64,000 nt of DNA, taken from assembly GCF_016907515.1 (NCBI RefSeq), contig NZ_JAFBBY010000001.1, forward strand, positions 3,968,001 to 4,032,000. Direction: 5' to 3'. Under the pieces are notes generated by a model that was not told where the DNA came from, searched no databases, and worked only from the letters and a program-made list of their open reading frames with translations. The stretch is from Nocardioides nitrophenolicus (lineage in GTDB: Bacteria > Actinomycetota > Actinomycetes > Propionibacteriales > Nocardioidaceae). The position numbers and the translations under genes were made by a program. Of the stretch, positions 50,988-58,762 are shown in pieces; the first letter of the stretch is position 1, and each line of letters begins with the position of its first letter.

Positions 50988-52145
50988 ATGAGGCGATCCC
51001 TCCTGCCCGCCGTCGTGCTGTGCCTGGCAGCGCTGGCGGCCTGCGGCCCCGACGGCGCGCCGCCGCCCCGCGAGGCGGCGACGACCGCAGACCCCTGGGC
51101 GCACCTGCCCGACCTCCCGTTGGCCGAGCGCGATGGCCCGGTGGTGGTCTGGACCGGAGCCGAGGTGCTCGCGATCGGAGGGGACATCGGCGAGGCCTGC
51201 CCGCCCTCCGCCGACTGCGCCCGGCCCAACGAGGCGGCGGCCGACGGCGCCGCGCTCGATCCGGCGACCCGTGCCTGGCGGCCGATCGCCGACGCGCCGC
51301 GACCTGTTCCGGCGTACTCACCGCGGGCGCTGGTGGGCGCGGAGCTGTTCGTCGTCGTCGACCGCGCCGTCCTCGTCTACGACCTCGCGGCGGACCGCTG
51401 GACGACGCTGCCGCGCCGCATCGACTCCTGGTACCAGCCGGTCGCCGACGGCGACCGGCTGGTGCTCCTGAGCGGCAGCGACGAGAACGGAGCGCGTCCG
51501 GACCTGGTCTGGACCCCCGCCACGAAGACCTGGTCCGAGCTGCCGGACGACCCGCTGGGGCCCTCCTTCGACCGCAGCGCCGTCAGCACGCCGCGGGGCC
51601 TGGTCCTCGGCGCGCACGAGCTCGTCGCCGATCCCGGGGCCGGTGCCAACCCGTCGTACGTCGAGGCAGCGCTGCTCGACCGCGCCACCGGCGGGTGGCG
51701 GACCTTCGGTCCCAGCGGACAGCTCGGCGCGCCCTGGGCCGTGGTCGGCGACCGGCTGATCGGGCTCAGTCTCGACAGCAGCGACGGCGGTGGCGACCCC
51801 CCGGGCGACTACGGGCGTCCGGTGCCCTTCGGCGGTCGGCTCGACCTGGCCACGGGCGCCTGGTCGCCGTTGCCCGATCCGCCACCGCCGCCGGCCGCCG
51901 GCACCGGTTCCTGGCCGGTGTTCGCGCTCGACGGCGGCCCCCTGGTCGCCGGCTCCGGCTACCTGTACGACGACGCGACCGCACGCTGGCGGGAGGTCCC
52001 GCGGCCGGCGCACGGACCGGCGCGGCCGGGCCCCGCGGTCTGGGCCGGCGACACCCTCGTGGTCGTCACCGGCCAGGACGACGGGCGGGACTGGCCCGGG
52101 GTCCGGACCAATGAGGTCTGGTCCTGGACGCCGGCGGCTCCCTAG
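50988..52145 (+). CDS. Kelch-like beta-propeller lipoprotein
   Basis: A 385-residue exported lipoprotein with lipobox LAALAAC near residue 18. The mature region reads as Kelch-type propeller repeats of the form DGPVVVWTGAEVLAIGGDIG, AALDPATRAWRPIADAP, LVYDLAADRWTTLP and RLDLATGAWSPLPDPP. It is probably a cell-surface binding protein. ATG 50988 has AGGA just upstream. It is convergent with xseB, with only 2 bp between their stops. The ligand is unknown. Confidence 0.8.
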   Translation: MRRSLLPAVVLCLAALAACGPDGAPPPREAATTADPWAHLPDLPLAERDGPVVVWTGAEVLAIGGDIGEACPPSADCARPNEAAADGAALDPATRAWRPIADAPRPVPAYSPRALVGAELFVVVDRAVLVYDLAADRWTTLPRRIDSWYQPVADGDRLVLLSGSDENGARPDLVWTPATKTWSELPDDPLGPSFDRSAVSTPRGLVLGAHELVADPGAGANPSYVEAALLDRATGGWRTFGPSGQLGAPWAVVGDRLIGLSLDSSDGGGDPPGDYGRPVPFGGRLDLATGAWSPLPDPPPPPAAGTGSWPVFALDGGPLVAGSGYLYDDATARWREVPRPAHGPARPGPAVWAGDTLVVVTGQDDGRDWPGVRTNEVWSWTPAAP

Positions 52146-52147
52146 CC

Positions 52148-52387
52148 TCAGTCCTGGTGTTCGCCCTCGTCGTCGCCCTCGCCCAGCACCGACTCCAGCC
52201 GGGCCCGGGCGCCGTCGAGCCAGCCCTGGCACACCGTGGCCAGCGCCTCGCCGCGCTCCCAGAGCGTGAGCGACTCCTCGAGCGTGGTCCCACCCGCCTC
52301 GAGCTGACGGACCACCTCGACCAGCTCGGCGCGCGCGTCCTCGTAGGACAGCTCCTCGCTCGGGTCCGGGGGCGTGGTGTCAGTCAT
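52148..52387 (-). CDS. xseB: Exodeoxyribonuclease VII small subunit
   Basis: A 79-residue small subunit with the family core [40 protein letters not shown] and [13 protein letters not shown]. It forms a complex with XseA that degrades single-stranded DNA. Its ATG at 52387 overlaps the end of xseA by 8 bases, so the pair is coupled. The C-terminus is acidic (GDDEGEHQD). Confidence 0.94.
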   Translation of the reverse strand: MTDTTPPDPSEELSYEDARAELVEVVRQLEAGGTTLEESLTLWERGEALATVCQGWLDGARARLESVLGEGDDEGEHQD

Positions 52388-53606
52388 GGATCTCCTCGGT
52401 CGTGGTGGCGGTGACGTGGATCCGCCCGTCGGCGACGCGGACGGTGAGGGCGGCGTCCGCGGCGACGCCGGCGACGGTGGTGACGACATGGCCGTCGGCG
52501 TCCTGGAGGACGGCGTACCCGCGGCGCAGGGTGGCGAGCGGGGACAGCGCCCGGACCCGGGCGCGGCGGTGGTCGAGGTCGTCGGCGGCCCGGTCGAGCT
52601 GCCACTCCAGCTGACGGCGGATCCGGGCGCGCCAGTCGTCGAGCTCGTCGAGGCGGGTGTCGACCAGGCTGCCGGGATGGGCGAGGGCGGGCCGCGAGCG
52701 CAGCGTGTCGAGCTGGGCCTGCTCACGGTCCAGGCGATGGCGGACGGCGCGGCGCAGCGCGTCGCGCGCCCGGTCGACCATCAGCCGCTCCTGCGCCATG
52801 TCGGGCACGATCAGCTTGGCGGCGTCGGTGGGGGTGGAGGCGCGGACGTCGGCGACCAGGTCGAGCAGCGGCGAGTCCGGCTCGTGGCCGATCGCCGAGA
52901 CCACGGGAGTGCGGGCGGCGGCGACGACGCGGATCAGGCCCTCGTCGGAGAAGGGCAGCAGGTCCTCGACCGAGCCGCCGCCGCGGGCCACGACGATGAC
53001 GTCGACCTCGGGGTCCGCGTCGAGCCGGCGGACGGCCTCGATCACCTCCTCGGCCGAGCGCTGGCCCTGCATGGCGGCGTAGGCCGTCGTGAAGGAGACC
53101 GCGGGCCAGCGCCGGGTGGCGTTGTCGAGGACGTCGCGCTCGGCCGCGGAGTTGGGGGCGGTGACCAGGCCGACCCGGCGGGGGACCGCGGGCAGCCGGC
53201 GCTTGCGCTCCTGGGCGAACAGGCCCTCGGCCGCCAGCAGCTGGCGGCGCCGCTCCAGCCGCGCGAGCAGCTCGCCGAGGCCGACCATCCGGATCTCGCG
53301 GGCGTTGAGCGAGAGGCTGCCGCGGTTGGCGTAGTAGGACGGCCGGGCGTGGATGACGACGCTCGCGCCCTCGGTCACCGGCGTGGGGAGGCCGTCGAAC
53401 ATCACCCGTGAGCAGGTGACCGGCACCGAGATGTCGGCCACCGAGTCGCGCAGCGTCATGAAGACCGTCGCCAGCCCGGGCCGCCGGCTGATCTGGGTGA
53501 CCTGACCCTCGACCCACACCGCGCCGAGCCGGTCGATCCAGCCGGCGAGCGCGTTCGCGATCGCGCGGACCGGAGCCGGCTTCTCCAGTGATGTCTCGAG
53601 GGCCAC
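52380..53606 (-). CDS. xseA: Exodeoxyribonuclease VII large subunit
   Basis: A 408-residue catalytic subunit. The N-terminal OB domain includes [20 protein letters not shown] and [20 protein letters not shown]. The catalytic domain has [38 protein letters not shown] and [21 protein letters not shown] long coiled region follows. GTG 53606 begins [19 protein letters not shown], the usual family start. An ATG at 53636 would overlap the start codon of the divergent kinase gene, so I consider it less likely. It forms an operon with xseB. Confidence 0.93.
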   Translation of the reverse strand: MALETSLEKPAPVRAIANALAGWIDRLGAVWVEGQVTQISRRPGLATVFMTLRDSVADISVPVTCSRVMFDGLPTPVTEGASVVIHARPSYYANRGSLSLNAREIRMVGLGELLARLERRRQLLAAEGLFAQERKRRLPAVPRRVGLVTAPNSAAERDVLDNATRRWPAVSFTTAYAAMQGQRSAEEVIEAVRRLDADPEVDVIVVARGGGSVEDLLPFSDEGLIRVVAAARTPVVSAIGHEPDSPLLDLVADVRASTPTDAAKLIVPDMAQERLMVDRARDALRRAVRHRLDREQAQLDTLRSRPALAHPGSLVDTRLDELDDWRARIRRQLEWQLDRAADDLDHRRARVRALSPLATLRRGYAVLQDADGHVVTTVAGVAADAALTVRVADGRIHVTATTTEEIHD

Positions 53607-53634
53607 GGCCGCGAGCCTATGGGACAGTGTCGAC

Positions 53635-54552
53635 ATGACGGCGACGGCGCTCGTGATCGGCGAATCCGTGCTCGACGTGGTCCACGGCGACGAACGGCCC
53701 GGCGGCTCCGCGGTCAACACCGCCGTCGCCCTGGCCCGGCTGGGCAGGCCCGTCCGCCTCGCCACGGCGTACGCCGACGACCCGGCCGGCGCCCGGATCG
53801 CCCGCCACCTCGCCACCGCCGGGGTGGAGCTCGCCGGGGATCCGTGCGTGCTGGCGGCCACGCCCCGTGCGGAGGCGGTGATCGACGCCACCGGTGCGGC
53901 GTCGTACACCTTCGACATCGGGTGGCGGCTGCCCGCGCTCCCCGACGCGACGGCGCACGTCGTCCACGTGACCTCGCTGGCGCCGCTGCTCGACCCCGGC
54001 GCCGACGACGTGCTCGCGGTGGTCGAGCGGATCGCGCCGACCACCTGCCTCACCTACGACGTCAACCTGCGTCCGGCGATCACCGGCACCCGCCGCGAGG
54101 TGCTCGACCGGGTGCTGCGCACCGCCGCCGTCTCGACGCTGGTGAAGGCGTCCGACGAGGACCTGCTCGCGCTCTGGCCCGACCGGTCCGTCGGCGAGTC
54201 CGCCGCCGCCCTGCTGGCCCTCCCCGGCGGGCCGGTCGCCGTCGTCGTCACCCACGGCGGCGAGGGTGCCTCCTGGCACGCCTGCTCCGGGCCCGACTGG
54301 TCCACGGGCGGCGTCCACGCCACGCCGGCGGCCGTCGTCGACACCATCGGCGCCGGCGACACCTTCGCCGCCGCTCTCCTCGACCACCTGTGGCCGCTGC
54401 TCGGCGCCGACGCCCGCTCCCGCCTCGCCGCGCTCGGGCCCGACGAGTGGAGCGCCGCGCTCACCCACGCCGCCCGCGCCGCGGCCGTCACCGTCGGCCG
54501 GGTGGGTGCGGACCCGCCGACCCGTGCGGAGCTGGCCGGCGCGGACGCATAG
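53635..54552 (+). CDS. PfkB-family carbohydrate kinase
   Basis: A 305-residue sugar kinase of the ribokinase/PfkB family. The N-terminal signature is [20 protein letters not shown] near residue 23. The C-terminal signature [13 protein letters not shown] contains the catalytic Asp near residue 242. VTHGGEGA is the ATP-site strand. It resembles fructokinases and unspecified sugar kinases; the substrate cannot be fixed. The ATG lies only 28 bases from the divergent xseA start, so the promoters must overlap or one transcript is leaderless. Confidence 0.87.
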   Translation: MTATALVIGESVLDVVHGDERPGGSAVNTAVALARLGRPVRLATAYADDPAGARIARHLATAGVELAGDPCVLAATPRAEAVIDATGAASYTFDIGWRLPALPDATAHVVHVTSLAPLLDPGADDVLAVVERIAPTTCLTYDVNLRPAITGTRREVLDRVLRTAAVSTLVKASDEDLLALWPDRSVGESAAALLALPGGPVAVVVTHGGEGASWHACSGPDWSTGGVHATPAAVVDTIGAGDTFAAALLDHLWPLLGADARSRLAALGPDEWSAALTHAARAAAVTVGRVGADPPTRAELAGADA

Positions 54553-54561
54553 GCTTGCCCG

Positions 54562-55413
54562 GTGCGCCTGCGGATCGACCTCGCCTACGACGGCGGCGAC
54601 TTCCGGGGCTGGGCGGCGCAGCCCGGGCTGCGCACGGTGCAGGCCGAGCTGACCTCGGCGCTGACGACGGTGCTGCGACTCCCGGTCGGCTCGTTGCGGG
54701 TGACCTGCGCGGGCCGGACCGACTCGGGGGTGCACGCGCGCGGGCAGGTCGTGCACGTGGACGTGCCGGAGGATCCCGAGGAGGGCTCGCCGACGGCGGC
54801 GCGCCAGGTCACCCAGCTCGACGTACTGGCGCGGCGGGTGAACGGGGTGCTCGACAAGACGGTGCGGGTACGCCGGATCAGTGCGGCGCCCGAGGGCTTC
54901 GACGCGCGCTTCGCGGCGCTGTGGCGGCGCTATGCGTACCGGATCGTCGACGACCCGGAGCGGGTGGACCCGCTGACCCGCAACCACGTGCTGTTCTGGC
55001 CGCGCCGGCTCGACGTCGCCGCGATGGACCAGGCGGCGGGCTCGCTGGTCGGGCTGCACGACTTCGCCGCGTTCTGCAAGCACCGGGAGGGCGCGACGAC
55101 CATCCGCACCCTGCTGGAGTTCGGCTGGAGCCGGACCGACGACGGGCTCGTCGTCGGGCACGTCAAGGCCGACGCGTTCTGTCATTCGATGGTGCGGGCC
55201 CTGGTCGGCTGCATGATCGCGATCGGCGAGGGCCGGCAGGACCCGGCGTGGGCGGTCGAGATCCTGACCGGGCGGCGGCGCGACCAGGGGGTGGTCGTGG
55301 TGCCGGCGCACGGGCTGACCCTCGAGGAGGTCGCCTATCCCGACGCCGCCGGGCTCGCGGCGCGGGTGGCGCAGACCGCCGCCCGTCGTACGGCCGAGGA
55401 GACGCAGCGGTGA
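54562..55413 (+). CDS. truA: tRNA pseudouridine synthase A
   Basis: A 283-residue enzyme that isomerises uridines 38-40 of the tRNA anticodon arm. The catalytic Asp54 lies in CAGRTDSGVHARGQV. Other family blocks are YDGGDFRGWAAQPGLRTVQ, RFAALWRRYAYRI, LVGLHDFAAFCKHREGATTI and FCHSMVRALVGCMIAIGEG. It starts with GTG nine bases after the kinase stop and overlaps the next methyltransferase gene by GTGA. Confidence 0.95.
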   Translation: MRLRIDLAYDGGDFRGWAAQPGLRTVQAELTSALTTVLRLPVGSLRVTCAGRTDSGVHARGQVVHVDVPEDPEEGSPTAARQVTQLDVLARRVNGVLDKTVRVRRISAAPEGFDARFAALWRRYAYRIVDDPERVDPLTRNHVLFWPRRLDVAAMDQAAGSLVGLHDFAAFCKHREGATTIRTLLEFGWSRTDDGLVVGHVKADAFCHSMVRALVGCMIAIGEGRQDPAWAVEILTGRRRDQGVVVVPAHGLTLEEVAYPDAAGLAARVAQTAARRTAEETQR

Positions 55414-56009
55414 GCGACGAGCACTACTTCTCCGCCGACCCGGCGGTCGCCTTCCAGCGCGCCCCCGTCGAGGCCGAGGTCTGGGGCCACCGGCTGCGCC
55501 TGGTCAGCGGCTCCGGCGTGTTCGCCCAGGGCCGCCTCGACATCGGTACCTCGGTCCTGTTCCGCGAGACCGAGCCGCCCACCGGCGGGCGGATCCTGGA
55601 CCTGGGCTGCGGGTACGGCGTGATCGGGCTCGCCTGCGCCGTCGCGGCCCCCGCCGCCACCGTCACCGCGGTCGACGTCAACCAGCGCGCCGTCCTGCTG
55701 GCCAACGAGAACGCCGCCTCGCTGGGCCTGGGGGAGCGGTTCAGCGCGACGACCCCGGACCAGGTCGACCCCGCGGCGACGTACGACGAGATCTGGTCCA
55801 ACCCGCCGATCCGGATCGGCAAGGCTGCCCTCCACGAGCTGCTGCTGACCTGGCTGCCGCGGCTCGCGCCCGAGGGCCGCGCGGTGCTGGTGGTCGGCAA
55901 GAACCTGGGCGCCGACTCGCTGCAGCGCTGGCTGGGCGAGCAGGGCTTCCCGACCGGCCGGATCGCCAGCGCGAAGGGGTTCCGGGTCCTCGAGACCCGT
56001 CGTGGGTGA
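55410..56009 (+). CDS. RsmC/RlmG-like class I SAM methyltransferase
   Basis: A 199-residue methyltransferase resembling the catalytic half of RsmC and RlmG, the rRNA guanine-N2 methyltransferases. It has HYFSADPAVAFQRAPV at the N-terminus, the SAM motif ILDLGCGYGVIGLACA near residue 64, and the catalytic WSNPPIRIGKAALHELL. The substrate RNA is inferred, not shown. It lacks the inactive N-terminal duplicate of enterobacterial RsmC. Coupled to truA by overlap, which supports an RNA-modification role. Confidence 0.87.
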   Translation: MSDEHYFSADPAVAFQRAPVEAEVWGHRLRLVSGSGVFAQGRLDIGTSVLFRETEPPTGGRILDLGCGYGVIGLACAVAAPAATVTAVDVNQRAVLLANENAASLGLGERFSATTPDQVDPAATYDEIWSNPPIRIGKAALHELLLTWLPRLAPEGRAVLVVGKNLGADSLQRWLGEQGFPTGRIASAKGFRVLETRRG

Positions 56010-56033
56010 GGCGCCGTCTCCTACAGTGGCGCC

Positions 56034-56708
56034 ATGCCGACCGAGTTCACGGTGCGCGGGTCGCACTCCGCCTTCCAGTCGCCCGAGCGCGGCACCGCGC
56101 ACGTCACGCTGGCCTTCCAGGGCCCGGCACTGCAGCCGGTGTACGACCGGGTGGCCGGCGACCTCGACGCGGTGCGGGCCTCGATCCAGGAACTCCACGA
56201 CCCGGCGCAGGGACCGGTCACCTGGTGGTCGACCCAGCAGGTGCGGACCTGGGCGCAGCGGCCGTGGAACAAGGACGGCAAGCAGCTCCCGCTCGTCCAC
56301 CACGCCAGCGTCGGGGTGCGGGTCAAGTTCCGTGACTTCGCCCGGCTCGCCACCTGGGTGGGCCGGCTGGTCAGCTCGGCCGACGGCTTCCGCCTCGACG
56401 GCGTCGAGTGGGCGCTGACCGAGGCGCGGCGGGTCGAGCTGGAGCGCGCCGTGCGCACCCACGCGGTGCAGGACGCCGTCCGCCGGGCCCAGGAGTACGC
56501 CGACGCGCTCGGCCTCGGCCAGGTCCGCCCCGTCGCGGTGGCCGACGCCGGCATGCTCAGCCAGGGCATCTCCCCGATGGGCGGCGGCGGACCGGCCGGG
56601 TTCATGCGGATGGCCGCCAAGGACAGCGGGGGCGGCGCCGAGCTGGAGCTGGCACCCGAGGACATCGAGGTCAGCGCCGAGGTCGACGCCCGCTTCGTCG
56701 CGGACTGA
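56034..56708 (+). CDS. SIMPL (DUF541) domain protein
   Basis: A 224-residue protein with a SIMPL-type domain: TEFTVRGSHSAFQSPERGTA at the N-terminus, HHASVGVRVKFRDFARLATW in the middle, and LTEARRVELERAVRTHAVQD, AVRRAQEYADALGL as the conserved helix. The C-terminus ends with EDIEVSAEVDARFVAD, typical of the family. There is no signal peptide, so it is probably cytoplasmic. The function of such stand-alone proteins in actinobacteria is unknown. The ATG follows the methyltransferase stop by 24 bp. Confidence 0.83.
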   Translation: MPTEFTVRGSHSAFQSPERGTAHVTLAFQGPALQPVYDRVAGDLDAVRASIQELHDPAQGPVTWWSTQQVRTWAQRPWNKDGKQLPLVHHASVGVRVKFRDFARLATWVGRLVSSADGFRLDGVEWALTEARRVELERAVRTHAVQDAVRRAQEYADALGLGQVRPVAVADAGMLSQGISPMGGGGPAGFMRMAAKDSGGGAELELAPEDIEVSAEVDARFVAD

Positions 56709-56724
56709 GGGGCGGCTCTGCCCC
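56709..56724. terminator. Compact terminator between convergent genes
   Basis: GGGGC and GCCCC form a 5-bp stem with a six-base loop directly after the SIMPL gene stop. A looser outer pairing (TGAGG with CCTCA) surrounds it. The gap to the convergent gene is only 23 bp, so it could serve both. Confidence 0.45.
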
Positions 56725-56731
56725 GTCCGCC

Positions 56732-57406
56732 TCAGGAGGTGATCCGCGCCCCCGCCAGCACGTCCGCCGCTGGTCCGCTCGCGGGCAGCCGCCCCCAGAG
56801 CTGGAGCAGCAGGTCGGTGGCCGGTGCGGCCAGCTCGACCGGTTTCCCGGCCGCGTCCGGCTCGAGCACGAGCGAGCGGTCGAGGTCGGTGGCGACCACG
56901 CGCACCGGCGCGGTCAGCGGCTCGCTGCGGCCGAGTCGCACCTGACGCGGGTAGAACAGGCTCGCCACCTCCTCCACGCCGTCCCAGCCGAGCTCGGGGC
57001 CCGGCTGCCACTCGCGGGTGCGGTCCTGGGAGCCGAGCGCGTCGTAGAGGTGCATGGTGACCTCGTGGACCTGGCGCCGCGGCCAGAACCCGGCCACCTT
57101 CTCGGGGCCGAAGGTCCAGGCCGGCGCGTCCGGCGGGGTGCGACGCAGGACGTCGACGAGGCCGCTCGCCGCCGCCCGGTAGCCGGCGACCAGGACCTCG
57201 CGCCCGGGCCCGGGAGCGGGGCTGTCGCCGTCGGGGGAGCCCTCGACGACGGCGTGGGTGGCCCAGGCGTGCACCCAGCGGGTGTGCTCGCCGAGGTCGG
57301 CCAGGGTCCAGCCCGGACAGGTCGGCACCGGCGCGGCGAGGTCGCCCGTGGCGAGCACCTCCGCGAACCGGCCGGTCGTCGTCTCCAGCAGGTCGATCCA
57401 CTCCAT
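56732..57406 (-). CDS. Maleylpyruvate isomerase-like, mycothiol-dependent family protein
   Basis: A 224-residue DinB/MDMPI-fold protein. It has PVPTCPGWTLADLGEHTRWV near residue 30, HAWATHAVVEG, and the metal-site region RRQVHEVTMHLYDALG near residue 118. His residues in these two blocks are the likely metal ligands. Relatives include mycothiol-dependent maleylpyruvate isomerase, but most members have no known substrate. ATG at 57406 matches family starts. It is divergent from the PadR regulator. Confidence 0.83.
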   Translation of the reverse strand: MEWIDLLETTTGRFAEVLATGDLAAPVPTCPGWTLADLGEHTRWVHAWATHAVVEGSPDGDSPAPGPGREVLVAGYRAAASGLVDVLRRTPPDAPAWTFGPEKVAGFWPRRQVHEVTMHLYDALGSQDRTREWQPGPELGWDGVEEVASLFYPRQVRLGRSEPLTAPVRVVATDLDRSLVLEPDAAGKPVELAAPATDLLLQLWGRLPASGPAADVLAGARITS

Positions 57407-57466
57407 GGCGAGATCTTCGCAGCACGCTGTCACGGAGGCGACGCGCCGTGTCGCTGGACAGATGGA

Positions 57467-57488
57467 TACGCCGTATGCATACTCCGTA
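57467..57488. promoter_or_regulatory. Palindromic PadR operator
   Basis: TACG-CC-GTATGCATAC-TC-CGTA is an interrupted 22-bp inverted repeat with a perfect 10-bp centre at 57473-57482. It ends three bases before the ATG of the PadR gene, so the protein would block its own promoter. The gene is probably leaderless or nearly so. Confidence 0.7.
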
Positions 57489-57491
57489 CCT

Positions 57492-58040
57492 ATGTCCATC
57501 AAGCACGGTCTCCTGGCGCTCCTGGCGCCGGGCCCGAAGTACGGCTACCAGCTCAAGGCCGAGTTCGAGGCCACGACCGGGTCGGCCTGGCCGCTGAACA
57601 TCGGGCAGGTCTACTCGACCCTCCAGCGCCTGGAGAAGGGCGGCCAGATCGAGGCCGACGGGGTGCCGGACGACGACGGGCGCGTGGTCTACGCGCTCAC
57701 CCCGGCCGGTCGTGAGGAGCTGACCGGCTGGTTCCGCTCGCCGATCGCGCAGGAGTCGCGCCCGCGCGACGAGCTCGCCATCAAGCTGGCGATGGCCGTG
57801 AACACCCCCGGCGTCGAGGCGCGCGAGGTGGTCCAGGCCCAGCGCCGCCAGGCGATGAGCTCCCTGCAGTCCCTGACCCGCGCCAAGGCGTCGGTCCCCG
57901 ACGAGGACCTGGCCCGGGTGATGGTCATCGACTCGCTGATCTTCGCCGTCGAGGCCGAGGTCAGCTGGCTCGACCGCTGTGAAGCCCGGCTCCGCAAGGC
58001 CCGAACCGTTCAGATCCCCGAGAAGGAGGCCGTCCAGTGA
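57492..58040 (+). CDS. PadR-family transcriptional regulator
   Basis: A 182-residue PadR regulator. The N-terminal winged helix has LLALLAPGPKYGYQLKAEFE, GQVYSTLQRLEKGGQIEAD and YALTPAGREEL. The C-terminal Vir-like helical domain mediates dimerisation. It is followed with GTGA overlap by an ABC ATPase and a large FtsX permease, which it should control. This recalls antibiotic-responsive LmrA-type and related regulators. The ATG is chosen because the operator lies directly upstream. Confidence 0.9.
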   Translation: MSIKHGLLALLAPGPKYGYQLKAEFEATTGSAWPLNIGQVYSTLQRLEKGGQIEADGVPDDDGRVVYALTPAGREELTGWFRSPIAQESRPRDELAIKLAMAVNTPGVEAREVVQAQRRQAMSSLQSLTRAKASVPDEDLARVMVIDSLIFAVEAEVSWLDRCEARLRKARTVQIPEKEAVQ

Positions 58041-58762
58041 CCGCCAACCCCGTCCTGGAACTTCGCAACGCAGGCAAGGTGTACGGCGTGGGCGAGACCC
58101 TCGTGACCGCGCTGCACGGCGCGTCGCTGAGCGTCGCGCCCGGCGAGCTGGTCGCGGTCCGCGGCGCGTCCGGCTCGGGCAAGAGCACGCTGCTGCACCT
58201 GGCCGGTGGGCTGGACGCGCCGAGCACCGGCGACGTCCTGGTCGAGGGCCAGTCCCTCTCCGGACTCTCCCGCAAGGACCTGGCCCGGCTGCGGCGGCGC
58301 TCGATCGGCTACGTCTTCCAGGACCTCAACCTGGTGCCGTCGCTGACCGCCGCCGAGAACATCGCGCTGCCCCGGGAGCTCGACGGCGTCGCCGCCGCCG
58401 AGGCGCGCACCGACGCGCTCGCTGCGCTGGAGGAGGTCGGGCTGCGCGAGGTCGCCGACCGGTTCCCCGACGAGATGTCGGGCGGGCAGCAGCAGCGGGT
58501 CGCGATCGCCCGCGCGCTCATCGGTCCGCGGCGCCTGGTGCTCGCCGACGAGCCGACCGGCGCGCTGGACAGCGAGACCGGTGAGGGCGTGCTGCGGCTG
58601 CTGCGGGCGCGCTGCGACGCGGGCGCCGCCTGCCTGCTGGTCACCCACGAGCCGCGGCACTCCGCCTGGGCCGACCGGGTGGTCTTCATCAGCGACGGCG
58701 CCATCGTCGACGAGACCGTCGCCGACGCGCCCGCCGCCCTCGACCTCGGGGCGCTGACGTGA
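58037..58762 (+). CDS. ABC transporter ATPase, MacB/LolD type
   Basis: A 241-residue ATPase with Walker A GASGSGKSTLLHLAGG, FQDLNLVPSLTAAEN, signature [15 protein letters not shown], Walker B LVLADEPTGALDSETG and H-loop VTHEPRHSAWADRV. It works with the FtsX permease whose GTG overlaps its stop, and it is coupled to padR upstream. It probably powers export or envelope stress defence. Confidence 0.92.
   Translation: MTANPVLELRNAGKVYGVGETLVTALHGASLSVAPGELVAVRGASGSGKSTLLHLAGGLDAPSTGDVLVEGQSLSGLSRKDLARLRRRSIGYVFQDLNLVPSLTAAENIALPRELDGVAAAEARTDALAALEEVGLREVADRFPDEMSGGQQQRVAIARALIGPRRLVLADEPTGALDSETGEGVLRLLRARCDAGAACLLVTHEPRHSAWADRVVFISDGAIVDETVADAPAALDLGALT

Noticed and set aside
53607..53636. 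Longer xseA start at the ATG on 53636
   Set aside because: It would overlap the start codon of the divergent kinase, and the added ten residues are not needed for the usual XseA N-terminus.
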